Notes under the pieces: generated by a model
The model's input: only the letters and a program-made list of their open reading frames with translations
Told to the model about the DNA's origin: nothing
Database searches by the model: none
Source: Phenylobacterium sp.
GTDB taxonomy: Bacteria > Pseudomonadota > Alphaproteobacteria > Caulobacterales > Caulobacteraceae
Assembly: GCF_025351295.1 (NCBI RefSeq)
Contig: NZ_JANXWD010000024.1
Span: 1-62,422 of the forward strand
Length of the DNA: 62,422 nt
Direction: 5' to 3'
Part shown: in pieces, positions 25,354 through 35,024 of the stretch
Numbering within the stretch: the stretch's first letter is position 1
Layout of the letters: each line of letters starts with the position of its first letter
Translations under genes and position numbers: made by a program

Positions 25354-26259
25354 ATGTCGGTGGGCGACCAGCCGATCGTTATCAAGAAGGTCAAGAAAGT
25401 CGTCGGCGGCGGCCACCATGGCGGCGCCTGGAAGGTGGCGTACGCCGACTTCGTGACCGCGATGATGGCCTTTTTCCTGCTGATGTGGCTGATCAACACC
25501 ACCAGCCCGGAGCAGAAGCGCGGCATCGCCGACTATTTCGCCCCGGCCAGCGTGTCGGAGACCACCTCCGGCGCCGGCGGCATCCTGGGTGGCTCGGCCC
25601 TGGGCAAGGAAGGCTCCAAGAGCGCCGGCTCCAGCGACGTGATCGAGGAACTGGCCCCCAGCTCGCGCACCCCCAACAACGGCGACGCCAAGGAAGGCGC
25701 GAAGTCCAAGACCCCTGAACAGGCCGCCGCAGAGGCCAAGAAGGAGGCCGAGCAGAAGGCGGAGGAAGCCTCTTTCGCCTCAGCCGCCCAGTCGCTGCGC
25801 CAGGCGCTGCAGGACATGCCGGAGCTGGCCGAGCTGTCGAAAAACATCATCATCGACGAAACCCCGGAGGGCCTGCGAATCCAGCTGGTCGACCAGGAAG
25901 GCCGCTCGATGTTCAACCAGGGCGCCGCGGCGCCCAACGATCGGGCGAAGATCCTGCTGCGGGCGATCTCCAAGATCATCAACCAGCTTCCGAACCGGAT
26001 CAGCATCTATGGCCACACCAGCGCCAGCGCCGGCGGCGCCAAGCCCGAGACCGACTGGCAGCTTTCGTCGGGCCGCGCGAACGCGTCGCGCCAGGTCCTG
26101 CAGAGCGCCGGCGTCGATGCCGACCGGGTCTACCAGGTCTCCGGCAAGGCCAGTTCCGAACCGCTCTATCCGGACGATCCCACCCTGCCCGGCAACCGCC
26201 GTATCGCCATAGTGCTGCTGCGAGAGGCGCCGGTGCTGCCTCCGGACCCGGGGTTGTAG
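25354..26259 (+). CDS. motB: Flagellar motor stator protein MotB
   Basis: A 301-residue stator subunit. One transmembrane helix at about 31-47 carries the proton-binding Asp32 in AYADFVTAMMAFFLLMWLI. A long alanine- and lysine-rich linker follows (EQAAAEAKKEAEQKAEEA), then an OmpA-like peptidoglycan-binding domain (RISIYGHTSA, SSGRANASRQVL, PGNRRIAIVLL). motA is not adjacent; in Caulobacter the two genes are also unlinked, so this is expected. Confidence 0.96.
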   Translation: MSVGDQPIVIKKVKKVVGGGHHGGAWKVAYADFVTAMMAFFLLMWLINTTSPEQKRGIADYFAPASVSETTSGAGGILGGSALGKEGSKSAGSSDVIEELAPSSRTPNNGDAKEGAKSKTPEQAAAEAKKEAEQKAEEASFASAAQSLRQALQDMPELAELSKNIIIDETPEGLRIQLVDQEGRSMFNQGAAAPNDRAKILLRAISKIINQLPNRISIYGHTSASAGGAKPETDWQLSSGRANASRQVLQSAGVDADRVYQVSGKASSEPLYPDDPTLPGNRRIAIVLLREAPVLPPDPGL

Positions 26260-26284
26260 CGTAGTCCTTGCGTGGAGGGCCGGC

Positions 26285-26335
26285 ATGACGCCTAATCCGT
26301 CCAGGCGCAGTTCTAAGGCGACCCCAGCTCCGTGA
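26285..26335 (+). CDS. Possible leader ORF of bpt, 16 codons
   Basis: ATG 26285 follows GGAGGG at good spacing and opens a 16-codon frame (MTPNPSRRSSKATPAP) whose TGA overlaps the GTG start of bpt in the sequence GTGA. bpt itself has only a distant AAGG before its GTG, so coupled translation through this leader is plausible. Confidence 0.4.
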   Translation: MTPNPSRRSSKATPAP

Positions 26336-27090
26336 CGCAGCACTTCCCGACCCGCCAGCTCCGGTTCTTCCTCACGGCGCCGTCGCCGTGCCCGTACCTG
26401 CCTGAGCGCTACGAGCGGAAAGTCTTCGCGCATCTGCCGCTGTCGGACGGCGCCAACGTCAACGACAGCCTGACCCAGGTCGGCTTCCGCCGCTCCCAGA
26501 ACATCGCCTACCGGCCCGCCTGCGAGGCCTGCTCGGCCTGCGTGTCGGCGCGGATTCCGGTGGCGGACTATGTGTTCTCCCGCTCCGAGCGGAAGGTCGT
26601 GGCCCGCAACGAGGACATCCAGCGCCACCTGGTCGAGGCCGAGGCGACGATGGAGCAGTTCGACCTGCTCCGCCGCTACCTGCTGGTCCGCCATGCGGAC
26701 GGCGGCATGGCCGAGATGACCTGGCCCGACTACGTGGCGATGGTCGAGGACACCGCGGTCCGCACCCACATCATCGAATATCGCGTCCGGTCGAACGATG
26801 GCGGGCCCGGCGACCTGATCGCCTGCGCCCTGGTCGACCTGATGAGCGACGGCCTGTCGCTGGTCTACAGCTTCTACGACCCGACCTTGGGCCGCCGCAG
26901 CCTGGGCTCGTTCATGATCCTGGACCATGTGGTCCAGGCCGGCCTCACCAGCCTGCCCTACGTCTACCTGGGCTACTGGGTGCGGGGCTCGGAGAAGATG
27001 GACTACAAGGTCCGCTTCTCGCCCATCGAGCTGCTGAAGCCGGACGGCTGGACCCTGGCCTCGGCGCGCGAGCTTCCCGCGCACAAGTGA
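26332..27090 (+). CDS. bpt: Aspartate/glutamate leucyltransferase (Bpt)
   Basis: A 252-residue aminoacyl-tRNA-protein transferase of the arginyltransferase fold. Bacterial Bpt adds Leu to N-terminal Asp or Glu, marking proteins for ClpS-ClpAP. Markers are RQLRFFLTAPSPCPYLP, NDSLTQVGFRRSQNIAYRPAC, the Cys cluster ACEACSACVSARIPV and the C-terminal YVYLGYWVRGSEKMDYK. The GTG at 26332 gives exactly the usual N-terminus MTQHFPTRQLRFF. Confidence 0.95.
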   Translation: MTQHFPTRQLRFFLTAPSPCPYLPERYERKVFAHLPLSDGANVNDSLTQVGFRRSQNIAYRPACEACSACVSARIPVADYVFSRSERKVVARNEDIQRHLVEAEATMEQFDLLRRYLLVRHADGGMAEMTWPDYVAMVEDTAVRTHIIEYRVRSNDGGPGDLIACALVDLMSDGLSLVYSFYDPTLGRRSLGSFMILDHVVQAGLTSLPYVYLGYWVRGSEKMDYKVRFSPIELLKPDGWTLASARELPAHK

Positions 27091-27184
27091 CTGTGAAACC
27101 CGGGCGCCGGTTGGCCGGCTCGCTGGCGGACAGCGCCGGGCCGGCCTAGAACCGCCCGGTGAATTCCACGATCCCGCAACGCTG

Positions 27185-27847
27185 ATGCCCAAGCAGCTCC
27201 GCCTGGACCTGGGCCGGCAGGCGCCGCCGTCTCTCGACGCCTTCGTGCGCGGACCGTCCAACGCCCAGGCCGTCACCGCCGTCGAGGCCTGGCCAGCGTG
27301 GCGCGCGGGCTGCCTGGCGCTCGTCGGGCCGAAAGGGGCGGGCAAGAGCCATCTGGCGCAGGCCTGGGCCGGCGCGGCCGGCGCCGTGGTCGTGGAGGCT
27401 GAGGCGCCCGACGTCGTGGCGGTCGCCGGCCGGCCGGTTCTGCTGGAGGACGCCGACCGCGGGGTCTCCGACGAGACGCTGTTCCACCTCATCAACCTGG
27501 CGGCGCGGGAGGGGGGCGGGCTGTTGCTGACCGCGCGGACCCGCCCGGCGACCTGGCCCACCGCCCTGCCCGACCTGCGCTCGCGCCTGAACGCCTTGCC
27601 GGTCGCCGAGATCGAGGCGCCCGACGACGCGGTGCTGGAGGGCGTGCTGCGCAAGTTCTTCCGCGACCGCAACATCCGCCCGCCCGAGGCGGTCTATCCC
27701 TACCTGCTGGCCCGGATGAACCGCTCGATCCCCGAGGCCGAGGAGATCGTGCGGCGGCTCGACGAGGCCGGCGATACCGGCTTCCGGCCGGTCACCCGGG
27801 TGCTCGCCCGGCAGATTCTGGAGGCAAACCAGGCGCTCGACCTGTGA
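27185..27847 (+). CDS. hdaA: DnaA inactivator HdaA
   Basis: A 220-residue AAA+ protein related to E. coli Hda, which with the beta clamp stimulates DnaA-ATP hydrolysis and limits re-initiation. The N-terminal QLRLDL at residues 4-9 is the clamp-binding motif. Walker A is GPKGAGKSHL and a degenerate Walker B is VLLEDADR. The C-terminal lid helices (IPEAEEIVRRLDEAG) follow. In Caulobacter the gene sits near ppk, as here. Confidence 0.93.
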   Translation: MPKQLRLDLGRQAPPSLDAFVRGPSNAQAVTAVEAWPAWRAGCLALVGPKGAGKSHLAQAWAGAAGAVVVEAEAPDVVAVAGRPVLLEDADRGVSDETLFHLINLAAREGGGLLLTARTRPATWPTALPDLRSRLNALPVAEIEAPDDAVLEGVLRKFFRDRNIRPPEAVYPYLLARMNRSIPEAEEIVRRLDEAGDTGFRPVTRVLARQILEANQALDL

Positions 27848-27944
27848 CCGGCAATTTCTTTTCGCGGCGCGATAGACAAAACGAATTGTTTTCCGGCAGT
27901 GGTTTGGCGCGCGGCGCGACGGCCGTGTGCGACGAGACGTTGGC

Positions 27945-29528
27945 ATGCTCGCTCGGAGCCCGGCCAAGGCCGCCCCGGAGCTGGAATTGAAGTTCCAGCT
28001 CGGCGCCGGCGCCTTAGAGGCGCTGCGGGCGGAGACGTTTCCTCTGGATCGATCGACGCTCGCCCGACTCCACGCGGTCTATTTCGACACGCCCGGCCAC
28101 GCTCTGCGCGACGGCGGCTTCAGCCTGCGGGTCCGGCGCCGGGGCGACACCTACATCCAGACCTTGAAGCACCGCGCCGAGGGCGGGCTGTTCGAGCGCG
28201 ACGAGTGGGAGACCGAGGTCGCCGGCCCCGACCTCGACCTGGCGGCCCTGGCCGGCACGCCCGTCCTGGCGACGATCGGCGGCGCCGCCCTGCAGCCCTG
28301 CTTCACGGTGGAGGTTGAGCGCCGAATCCACCTCTGGACCCACGGCCGCACGCGGGTGGAGGTCAGCTTCGACACCGGCCTGATCGTCGCGGGCGGGCGC
28401 CAGGAGCCGATCGATGAGATGGAGCTCGAACTGGTGTCGGGCCCGTCCAAGGCCCTGTTCGCCCTGGCCCGCAAGCTGGAGGCCCAGGCGTCGCTGACCC
28501 TGTCGTTCGAGAGCAAGGCCGAGCGCGGCTACCGGCTGGCCGGCCACGACGGCGTGGCGGCCCTGCGGGCGCAACGCACGGCCGTTGGCCCGAGGACGAC
28601 GGGCGCCGCCGCCTTCCAGCTGATCGCCCGCGACGCCCTGGTGCAGGTCGCCGGCAATGCCGGGCTGCTGCAGCGGGCGCACAATCCCGATGTGCTGCAC
28701 CAGATGCGGGTCGGCCTGCGTCGGCTGCGCGCCGGGCTGGTGGCGTTCAAGGCCATGCTGGACCCCGCGGGCCTGAACGCGGCGCGGCGCGAGACCCGCT
28801 GGCTGGCCGGCGAACTGGCCGAGGCGCGCGACATCGACGTCTTCCTGCAGAAGGCGGCGACGACCGACGAGATCGACGAAAGCCCCGGCCGCGCCGCCTT
28901 CCTCCGCGCGCTCCGGATCGCCCAGGCCGAGGCCTATGAGCGCGCCCTTGCCGCCGTCCGCTCCGCCCGGTTCCGCGCCCTGCTGCTCAGCCTGGGCGAG
29001 TGGATCGAGGTCGGCGCCTGGGTGCGGCTGGCCAATGACGCGCAGCGCGGCCTGCGCGAGGGCTCCGCCGCAGCCCTCGCCGCGCCGGTGCTGGACCGGC
29101 TGGATCGCCACGTCCGCCGACGCTCGCACAAGTTCATGCGCCTGGACGTCGATGCCCGCCACGACCTGCGCAAACAGGCCAAGAAGCTGCGCTATGCCGC
29201 CGCCTTCTTCGGCGAGGCCTTCCCCAGGCACCCGAAACGGCGGCAACGCTACGTCGCCGCCCTCCGGATCCTGCAGGACCGGCTGGGGCGATTGAACGAC
29301 ATGGCCGTGGCGCGCGCGGTGGCCATGGGCGCGGTCGGCCATCGCTCCGGCGAGTTGGGCTTCGCGGCCGGACTGGAGGTCGGGCGGCTCATCGGCGACG
29401 AAGAAAATGTGGCCAAGGCAGCCAATGCCGCGCTCAAGGCGTTCCATAAGGTGGACGCCTTCTGGGCGGCGCCCGATGATCGGGCCGACGACATTAACCT
29501 TTCCAGGCCACGCTTGCGCAGCGTTTGA
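27945..29528 (+). CDS. CYTH and CHAD domain protein
   Basis: A protein of about 527 residues. The N-terminal CYTH domain (residues 10-215) shows the ELELK signature of the triphosphate tunnel fold, VYFDTPGHALRDGGFSLRVRRRGD and EDEMELE-type acidic pairs. The C-terminal CHAD domain (about 225-500) has the conserved histidines in LHQMRVGLRRLRAGL and RARSHKFMRL-like and RHDLRKQAKKLRYAAAFF segments. CHAD domains bind polyphosphate, and ppk and ppx follow directly. ATG 27945 is used; GTG 27927 in frame is also possible, and neither has a strong ribosome site. Confidence 0.92.
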   Translation: MLARSPAKAAPELELKFQLGAGALEALRAETFPLDRSTLARLHAVYFDTPGHALRDGGFSLRVRRRGDTYIQTLKHRAEGGLFERDEWETEVAGPDLDLAALAGTPVLATIGGAALQPCFTVEVERRIHLWTHGRTRVEVSFDTGLIVAGGRQEPIDEMELELVSGPSKALFALARKLEAQASLTLSFESKAERGYRLAGHDGVAALRAQRTAVGPRTTGAAAFQLIARDALVQVAGNAGLLQRAHNPDVLHQMRVGLRRLRAGLVAFKAMLDPAGLNAARRETRWLAGELAEARDIDVFLQKAATTDEIDESPGRAAFLRALRIAQAEAYERALAAVRSARFRALLLSLGEWIEVGAWVRLANDAQRGLREGSAAALAAPVLDRLDRHVRRRSHKFMRLDVDARHDLRKQAKKLRYAAAFFGEAFPRHPKRRQRYVAALRILQDRLGRLNDMAVARAVAMGAVGHRSGELGFAAGLEVGRLIGDEENVAKAANAALKAFHKVDAFWAAPDDRADDINLSRPRLRSV

Positions 29529-29546
29529 CGCCGTTTGAGAACCCCT

Positions 29547-31778
29547 ATGCCGCCGCCAAGCGACGCCCCGACCATCGCCCCGACCACCCCCGCCCCGGCG
29601 GTCAGCGTCGCTGCGCCACCCGCGTCGGCGCCCGCCGACACCCTGGCCGGCTCGCCAGCGCGGTTCTTCAACCGCGAGCTGTCCTGGCTGGCGTTCAATC
29701 GACGCGTGCTGGCCGAGAGCATGAACCTGCGCCACCCGCTGCTGGAGCGCCTGCGGTTCCTGGCGATCAGCGCCAACAACCTGGACGAATTCTACATGGT
29801 CCGCGTGGCCGGCCTGAAGCATCAGGTGCGCGAAGGGATACGCGCCCTCAGCCAGGATGGCCTGACGCCAGCTGAACAGCTGTCGCGGGTCAATGCTGCG
29901 GCCGCCGATCTCATGGCTGACCAGCAGACCCGATGGCAGGAACTTTGCGCCGAGATGGCGGGCGCGGGCCTGCGCTACATCTCGGCGGGCGAGGTGACCG
30001 AGGCGGAACGCACGGCGCTGGAGCAGCGGTTCCTTTCCGAGCTGTTCCCAGTCCTGACTCCCCTGGCCATCGACCCGGCACATCCGTTCCCATTCATCCC
30101 CAACCTCGCCTTTTCTCTGGTGCTCAAGCTGCGGCGGACGTCGGATGGCCGGCAGCTTTATGCGCTCGCCCCGCTTCCGGCGCAGGTGGCGCGGTTCTGG
30201 GAGTTGGCCGCACCCAAGGCGGGCAAGCGCAAGATCGTTCGCCGCGTGATCTCACTGGAGAGCATGGTGATGCTCTTTCTCGAGCACCTGTTCCCAGGCT
30301 GCGAGGTCGAGGCGCAAGGCGTGTTTCGCCTGATCCGCGACTCCGACGTGGAGATGGAGGAAGAGGCCGAGGATCTGGTCCGGGAGTTCGAGGCCCTGCT
30401 GAAACAGCGCCGTCTCGGCTCGGTCGTCCGCATCGAGCTTGAAGCGGCAATGCCGGAGGAACTGCGGACCTTCATCTCGGAAAGCCTGAGTGCTCATACC
30501 GAAGACGTCATCCTGCTGGAAGGTCTGCTGGGCCTCGACGAGCTCGCGCAGCTTATTCCCGCCGACCGGCCTGAGCTGAAGTTCAAACCGTTCGAAGCCC
30601 GCTTCCCTGAACGCATCCGCGATCACGGCGGCGACTGTTTCGCCGCGATCCGCGAGAAGGATATCCTGGTTCACCATCCGTTCGAGAGCTTCGACGTGGT
30701 GGTCCAGTTCCTGCGCCAGGCCGCCCGCGATCCCAACGTCCTGGCGATCAAGCAGACGCTGTATCGGACCTCCAAGGACAGCCCGATCGTCGCCGCCCTG
30801 ATCGAAGCGGCCGAGAACGGCAAGAACGTCACGGCGGTGATCGAGATCAAGGCCCGGTTCGACGAGGAGGCCAATCTGAAATGGGCCCGCGACCTGGAAC
30901 GGGCTGGGGTCCACGTCGTCTATGGCTTCATCGAGTACAAGACCCACGCGAAGCTCTCGATGGTCGTCCGCAAGGAAGGCGAGGCGCTGCGCACCTACTG
31001 CCACTTCGGGACCGGCAACTATCACCCGATCACCGCGCGGGTTTACACCGACCTGTCGCTGTTCACGACCGAGCCGCCGTTCGGGCGGGATTCGGCCAAG
31101 CTGTTCAACTACATCACCGGCTATGCTCAACCGGTGGGGCTCGAGCGCCTATCCTATTCGCCGGTCACCATGAAGCGCGACCTGATCCGCATGATCGCCG
31201 AGGAGGCCGACAACGCCCGCGCCGGCCAGCCGGCGGCCATGTGGGTCAAGATGAACTCGCTGGTCGATCCGGAGATCATCGACGCGCTCTACGCCGCCAG
31301 CCAGGCCGGTGTGTCCATCGACCTGGTGATCCGCGGCATCTGCTGCCTGCGCCCCGGGCTGGCGGGCCTGTCGGAGAACATCCGGGTCAAGTCCATCGTC
31401 GGCCGCTATCTGGAACATGGCCGGATCGTCGCCTTCGCCAACGGCCATCCGATGCCGTCTCAGCACGCGCGGCTGTTCATGTCGTCGGCCGACTGGATGC
31501 CGCGCAACCTGGACCGCCGGGTCGAGGTGATGACACCGATCGAGAACCCCACGGTGCATCAACAGGTTCTGCAGCAGATCATGCTGGCGAACCTGAAAGA
31601 CGAAGCACAAAGCTGGACCCTCGACACCGACGGCCGCTATAGGCGTGATCCTGCCTGGGACCACCCGAACGCTTTTTCGGCGCACGAGTATTTCATGACC
31701 AATCCGAGTCTTTCCGGTCGCGGGCAACGGGTGAAGGACATGCCGCGCGCGATCGACCATGTGGCCTCGCGGGGATAG
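29547..31778 (+). CDS. ppk1: Polyphosphate kinase 1
   Basis: A 743-residue enzyme making polyphosphate reversibly from ATP. N-terminal [18 protein letters not shown], the head domain and two catalytic domains are visible. The phosphorylated His lies in [15 protein letters not shown], and the second in [35 protein letters not shown] and [25 protein letters not shown] are also characteristic. ATG 29547 is preferred to TTG 29535. A proline/alanine-rich N-terminal tail of about 35 residues precedes the homology. The 3' end overlaps ppx by 20 bases. Confidence 0.97.
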   Translation: MPPPSDAPTIAPTTPAPAVSVAAPPASAPADTLAGSPARFFNRELSWLAFNRRVLAESMNLRHPLLERLRFLAISANNLDEFYMVRVAGLKHQVREGIRALSQDGLTPAEQLSRVNAAAADLMADQQTRWQELCAEMAGAGLRYISAGEVTEAERTALEQRFLSELFPVLTPLAIDPAHPFPFIPNLAFSLVLKLRRTSDGRQLYALAPLPAQVARFWELAAPKAGKRKIVRRVISLESMVMLFLEHLFPGCEVEAQGVFRLIRDSDVEMEEEAEDLVREFEALLKQRRLGSVVRIELEAAMPEELRTFISESLSAHTEDVILLEGLLGLDELAQLIPADRPELKFKPFEARFPERIRDHGGDCFAAIREKDILVHHPFESFDVVVQFLRQAARDPNVLAIKQTLYRTSKDSPIVAALIEAAENGKNVTAVIEIKARFDEEANLKWARDLERAGVHVVYGFIEYKTHAKLSMVVRKEGEALRTYCHFGTGNYHPITARVYTDLSLFTTEPPFGRDSAKLFNYITGYAQPVGLERLSYSPVTMKRDLIRMIAEEADNARAGQPAAMWVKMNSLVDPEIIDALYAASQAGVSIDLVIRGICCLRPGLAGLSENIRVKSIVGRYLEHGRIVAFANGHPMPSQHARLFMSSADWMPRNLDRRVEVMTPIENPTVHQQVLQQIMLANLKDEAQSWTLDTDGRYRRDPAWDHPNAFSAHEYFMTNPSLSGRGQRVKDMPRAIDHVASRG

Positions 31779-33261
31779 CGCCGGCCGCCCGGAGGGCCGC
31801 CAGGCGGCCGTCATCGACGTGGGCTCCAATTCGGTCCGCCTGGTGATCTACCGGGTGGACGGCCGCGCGCTCTGGACCGTCTACAACGAGAAGGTCGTCG
31901 CCGGCCTGGGCAAGGACCTGCCCGCCACCGGCCGGCTGTCGCCCGACGGCGTCGAGGCCGCGGTGGGCGCGCTGCGCCGGTTCCGCGCCGTGCTGGATGG
32001 CTGGAAGGCCGAGGAGGTCACCACGGCCGCCACCGCCGCGGTGCGCGAGGCGGCGGACGGCAAGGCGTTCCTCAAGCGGGTGAAGGCCGAGACCGGCCTG
32101 GAGATCCGCATCCTGTCCGGCGAGGAGGAGGCCCGCTACGCCGCCTTGGGGGTGATCTGCGGCCAACCGAACGCCGAGGGCGTGGTCGGCGACCTGGGCG
32201 GTTCCAGCCTGGAGCTGGTGCGCCTGAACGGCATCGCCCAGATCGAGGGCGCCACCCTGCCGCTCGGCCCCTTCGCGCTCGGCGCCCCCAAGGCCCTGGA
32301 CCCCGAGCGGGCCCGGCGGGTGATAGACGAGCACCTGTCGCCACTGGCCAACCGCTTCGCCAGCCCCGAATTCCATGCCGTCGGCGGCGCCTGGCGCAAC
32401 CTGGCCCTGCTGCACATGCAGCTGGCCGACTATCCCCTGCACGTGGCCCACCAGTACGAGATCAGCCGCGCCGACGGGCTGGATCTGGCGCGCTTCGTCC
32501 AGCGCCAGTCGCGCTCGTCCCTGGAACGCATCGAGGGCCTGTCGAAGAAGCGGTTCGACACCCTGCCCTATTCCGCCCTGGTGCTGGACCGGCTGATCGA
32601 GCGGCTCGGCGTCGAGCGGGTGGTGATCTCGGCCTATGGGGTGCGCGAGGGCCTGCTGCTGGAGGCCATGCCGCCGGAGGTGCGGGCGCTGGACCCGCTG
32701 ATCGAGGGCTGCGAGGCGCTGACGGCGCACCGCGGCGTCTCGCCGGAGCTGGGCCACGCCCTGGAGGCCTGGGTGGGGCCGCTGTTCGAGAAGCTGCCGG
32801 CGATGTTCAGCGGGCGTGACGAGGTGCTGCTGGCCGCCGCCTGCCGCCTGGCCGACCTGGGGGCCCTGCTGCACCCGGACCATCGCGCCGACCTGGCGTT
32901 CGATCAGGTGCTGCGCGCGCCGATCGCCGGGATGAACCACGCCGAGCGCTGCTTCCTGGCCTATGTGGCCTTCGCGCGCCATTCCGCCGCCCCGCAGCCG
33001 CCCGACGTCTCGGCCATCGGCCGGGTGCTCACGGTCGAGCGGCGCCAGCGCGCCAGGGCCCTGGGCTCGGCCATCCGGCTAGGCTGCGACCTGTCGGGGC
33101 GCAATCCGCGACTGCTGGAGAAATCCAGCCTGACCGTGAAGGGCGAACGGCTGGTGCTGAGCGCGCTCACCGGCTGGGAGGACATGTTGCTGGGCGAACA
33201 GACCACCCGCCGCGCCCACGCGGTCGCCCAGGCCCTGAAGCTGAAGCTCGAGGTGAGTTAG
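31759..33261 (+). CDS. ppx: Exopolyphosphatase (Ppx/GppA family)
   Basis: A 500-residue member of the actin/Hsp70-fold Ppx/GppA phosphatases, which hydrolyse polyphosphate or pppGpp. The nucleotide-binding loops [14 protein letters not shown] and [14 protein letters not shown] and the catalytic Glu segment [13 protein letters not shown] are present, followed by an HD-like C-terminal region ([14 protein letters not shown]). Directly after ppk with overlapping frames, so polyphosphate polymerase and hydrolase are co-expressed. Distinguishing Ppx from GppA activity is not possible from sequence alone. Confidence 0.95.
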   Translation: MWPRGDSAGRPEGRQAAVIDVGSNSVRLVIYRVDGRALWTVYNEKVVAGLGKDLPATGRLSPDGVEAAVGALRRFRAVLDGWKAEEVTTAATAAVREAADGKAFLKRVKAETGLEIRILSGEEEARYAALGVICGQPNAEGVVGDLGGSSLELVRLNGIAQIEGATLPLGPFALGAPKALDPERARRVIDEHLSPLANRFASPEFHAVGGAWRNLALLHMQLADYPLHVAHQYEISRADGLDLARFVQRQSRSSLERIEGLSKKRFDTLPYSALVLDRLIERLGVERVVISAYGVREGLLLEAMPPEVRALDPLIEGCEALTAHRGVSPELGHALEAWVGPLFEKLPAMFSGRDEVLLAAACRLADLGALLHPDHRADLAFDQVLRAPIAGMNHAERCFLAYVAFARHSAAPQPPDVSAIGRVLTVERRQRARALGSAIRLGCDLSGRNPRLLEKSSLTVKGERLVLSALTGWEDMLLGEQTTRRAHAVAQALKLKLEVS

Positions 33262-33267
33262 GGAATG

Positions 33268-33296
33268 AGAGGCGGCCTCCGGGGCCGCCTCTTCAC
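33268..33296 (+). terminator. Stem-loop, probable ppx terminator
   Basis: AGAGGCGGCC (33268-33277) pairs perfectly with GGCCGCCTCT (33283-33292) around a 5-base loop, 7 bases after the ppx stop codon. The following T tract is poor (TCACC), so termination may be weak or factor-assisted. Confidence 0.6.
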
Positions 33297-33764
33297 CGCC
33301 CGGGCCTTCGGCCACGCCGGAGCGATGTCGCAGGGCTCGAATGCAAGAGGGCGGCGCCACGGTCGCCCGCAACACCGCCCTCTGATCCAGATCCGTTGGG
33401 GGATCTGAGCGCTCAAGGTCGGACGGAAGCTCGGCCTAGCTGATTGCTCAGCTCGGCTCCGGTTCGTCTCCGGTGCTTCCCCGACCGGTCCGGCCTCCGG
33501 ATTGCTCCGGCGCCCTCTCGCTCTGGAAAGCCGCCTGCCCGCTCCGCATCCCGGTCGCCCGGTCCGCCGCGCCGCAGTTCCTCTCGGCGAGTTCAAGGTC
33601 GCGCAAGCCCGCCCGGGGTGCAACGGCGCCGCTGTCCGGGCCTGTGGGCGATGCGGCGCGCGCAGGGTGGACAACCTGTGGACAAGTCCGGGCGGCAAGC
33701 TGAAACCGCCGTTACGTCAACCGGTTGGAGTTATCCGCAGGTCACGGCTTAATGGTCGAGGCCG
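33297..33764. other. Gene-free convergent interval with hairpins and DnaA-box-like sites
   Basis: About 470 bases between convergent ppx and rnd without a supported gene. It holds a hairpin CAGATCC..GGATCTG (around 33388-33408), an outer pairing GAGGGCGG..CCGCCCTC (around 33347-33383), and GC-rich low-complexity sequence. Near the rnd end there are three sites close to the DnaA box TTATCCACA: TTGTCCACA (33677-33685, minus), TTGTCCACC (33666-33674, minus) and TTATCCGCA (33731-33739, plus). It may encode a structured RNA or be a DnaA-binding region; neither is shown. Confidence 0.45.
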
Positions 33765-34946
33765 CTACCCCGCGGCCGCGGCCTTCGGGGCCCGGCGGAC
33801 TTCCACGACCCGCACCCGCGCGCCGTCCAGCACGAGGGCCAGTTCGCCGCGCTTCAGCCTCAGGGCGTCCTCGCCGAACGCCTCCCGCCGCCAGCCCTTG
33901 AGCGCGGCGACCTCGGCCTCGTCGTCGTTGGCGATCTGCTCCAGGTCGGAGACCGTGGCGATCAACTTCGACGCCACGCCGGACTCCTCGGCCCGCGCCT
34001 TCAGCAGCACCTTCAGCAGCTCGACAACCGCGCCGGCGGCCGGCGAGGCCGACTGGCGGCTGCGCTCGATCACCGGGGCATAGGCCTCCGGATCCTTCAG
34101 GGCGTCGCGGATGGCGGTGATCAGGTCGGGCCCGAAGCGCGATCCGGAGAAGCCCTTGGGCACCGAGCGCAGCCGGTCCAGGCCGTCGGCGTCCATCGGC
34201 GCCTGGGTGGCGATCTCGTCGATCGCCTCGTCCTTCAGGATCCGGCCGCGCGGCTGGTCGCGCAGCTGGGCGGTGCGCTCGCGCCACGCCGCCACGGCCT
34301 TGTAGACGGCCAGGTACTTCACCGCATGCTTGCGGGGCCGCAACCGCTTCCAGGCGTTCTCCGGCTCCACGTCGTAGTTGGCCGGCGACGTGAGATCGTT
34401 CATCTCGTCGGTGACCCAGCCGATGCGGCCCTCCTTCTCCAGCCGCTCGCGCAGCATCGGGTAGAGCGCGGCCAGGTGGGTCACGTCGGCCAGGGCGTAG
34501 GTCAGCTGGTTGTCCGACAGCGGCCGCCGCGCCCAGTCGGTGAAGCGCGAGCTCTTGTCCAGGTCGATCTTCAGCATCTGGCGGACCAGGGCGTCGTAGG
34601 CGATCTGCTCGCCGAACCCGGCCGCCATCCCGGCCACCTGGGTGTCGAACAGCGGCTTGGGCATCGCCCCCAGGTTGTTGAAGATTTCCACGTCCTGCCG
34701 CGCGGCGTGGAAGACCTTCAGGATGGTCTCGTCGCGCATGATGTCGAGGAAGCTGGTCATGTCGAGCCCCTCGGCGAGGGGGTCGATACAGGCCTCGGCG
34801 GAGGGCGCGGCGGCCTGGATCAGGCACAGCTTGGGCCAGTAGGTGGTCTCGCGCATGAACTCGGTGTCCACGGCGACGAACGGTTGGCCCTTGATCTTGT
34901 CGCAGAACGCCGCGAGTTCGGCGGTGGTTGTGATCGGCATCATCAA
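33765..34946 (-). CDS. rnd: Ribonuclease D
   Basis: A 393-residue 3'-5' exoribonuclease acting on tRNA 3' ends. The DEDD exonuclease motifs are visible: FVAVDTEFMRETTYWPKLCLIQ, KVFHAARQDVEIFNNLG and TYALADVTHLAALYPMLRERL. Two HRDC-like helical regions follow (around 210-370). It converges with ppx and is divergent from purM, whose start is 78 bases away. Confidence 0.96.
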   Translation of the reverse strand: MMMPITTTAELAAFCDKIKGQPFVAVDTEFMRETTYWPKLCLIQAAAPSAEACIDPLAEGLDMTSFLDIMRDETILKVFHAARQDVEIFNNLGAMPKPLFDTQVAGMAAGFGEQIAYDALVRQMLKIDLDKSSRFTDWARRPLSDNQLTYALADVTHLAALYPMLRERLEKEGRIGWVTDEMNDLTSPANYDVEPENAWKRLRPRKHAVKYLAVYKAVAAWRERTAQLRDQPRGRILKDEAIDEIATQAPMDADGLDRLRSVPKGFSGSRFGPDLITAIRDALKDPEAYAPVIERSRQSASPAAGAVVELLKVLLKARAEESGVASKLIATVSDLEQIANDDEAEVAALKGWRREAFGEDALRLKRGELALVLDGARVRVVEVRRAPKAAAAG

Positions 34947-35024
34947 TTAGCTATAGCCCCGCGCGCGGCCGACTCTGCAAGGGCCGCAGCTGAGTTTCTC
35001 TGCACGCCATGCCAGGGTTCGTAA

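Noticed and set aside
25780..30083. Long minus-strand frames (over 600 codons) opposite motB-bpt-hdaA and the CYTH-CHAD gene
   Set aside because: Low-complexity Arg/Gly/Gln translations on the opposite strand of clearly identified genes.
33666..33739. Chromosome origin at the DnaA-box-like cluster
   Set aside because: No AT-rich unwinding region is seen and the Caulobacter origin neighbours (hemE and others) are not here; kept only as a possible binding cluster.
33444..33752. Short plus-strand frames in the ppx-rnd interval as genes
   Set aside because: Several overlapping frames of Arg/Pro-rich composition, none with a ribosome site or recognisable feature.
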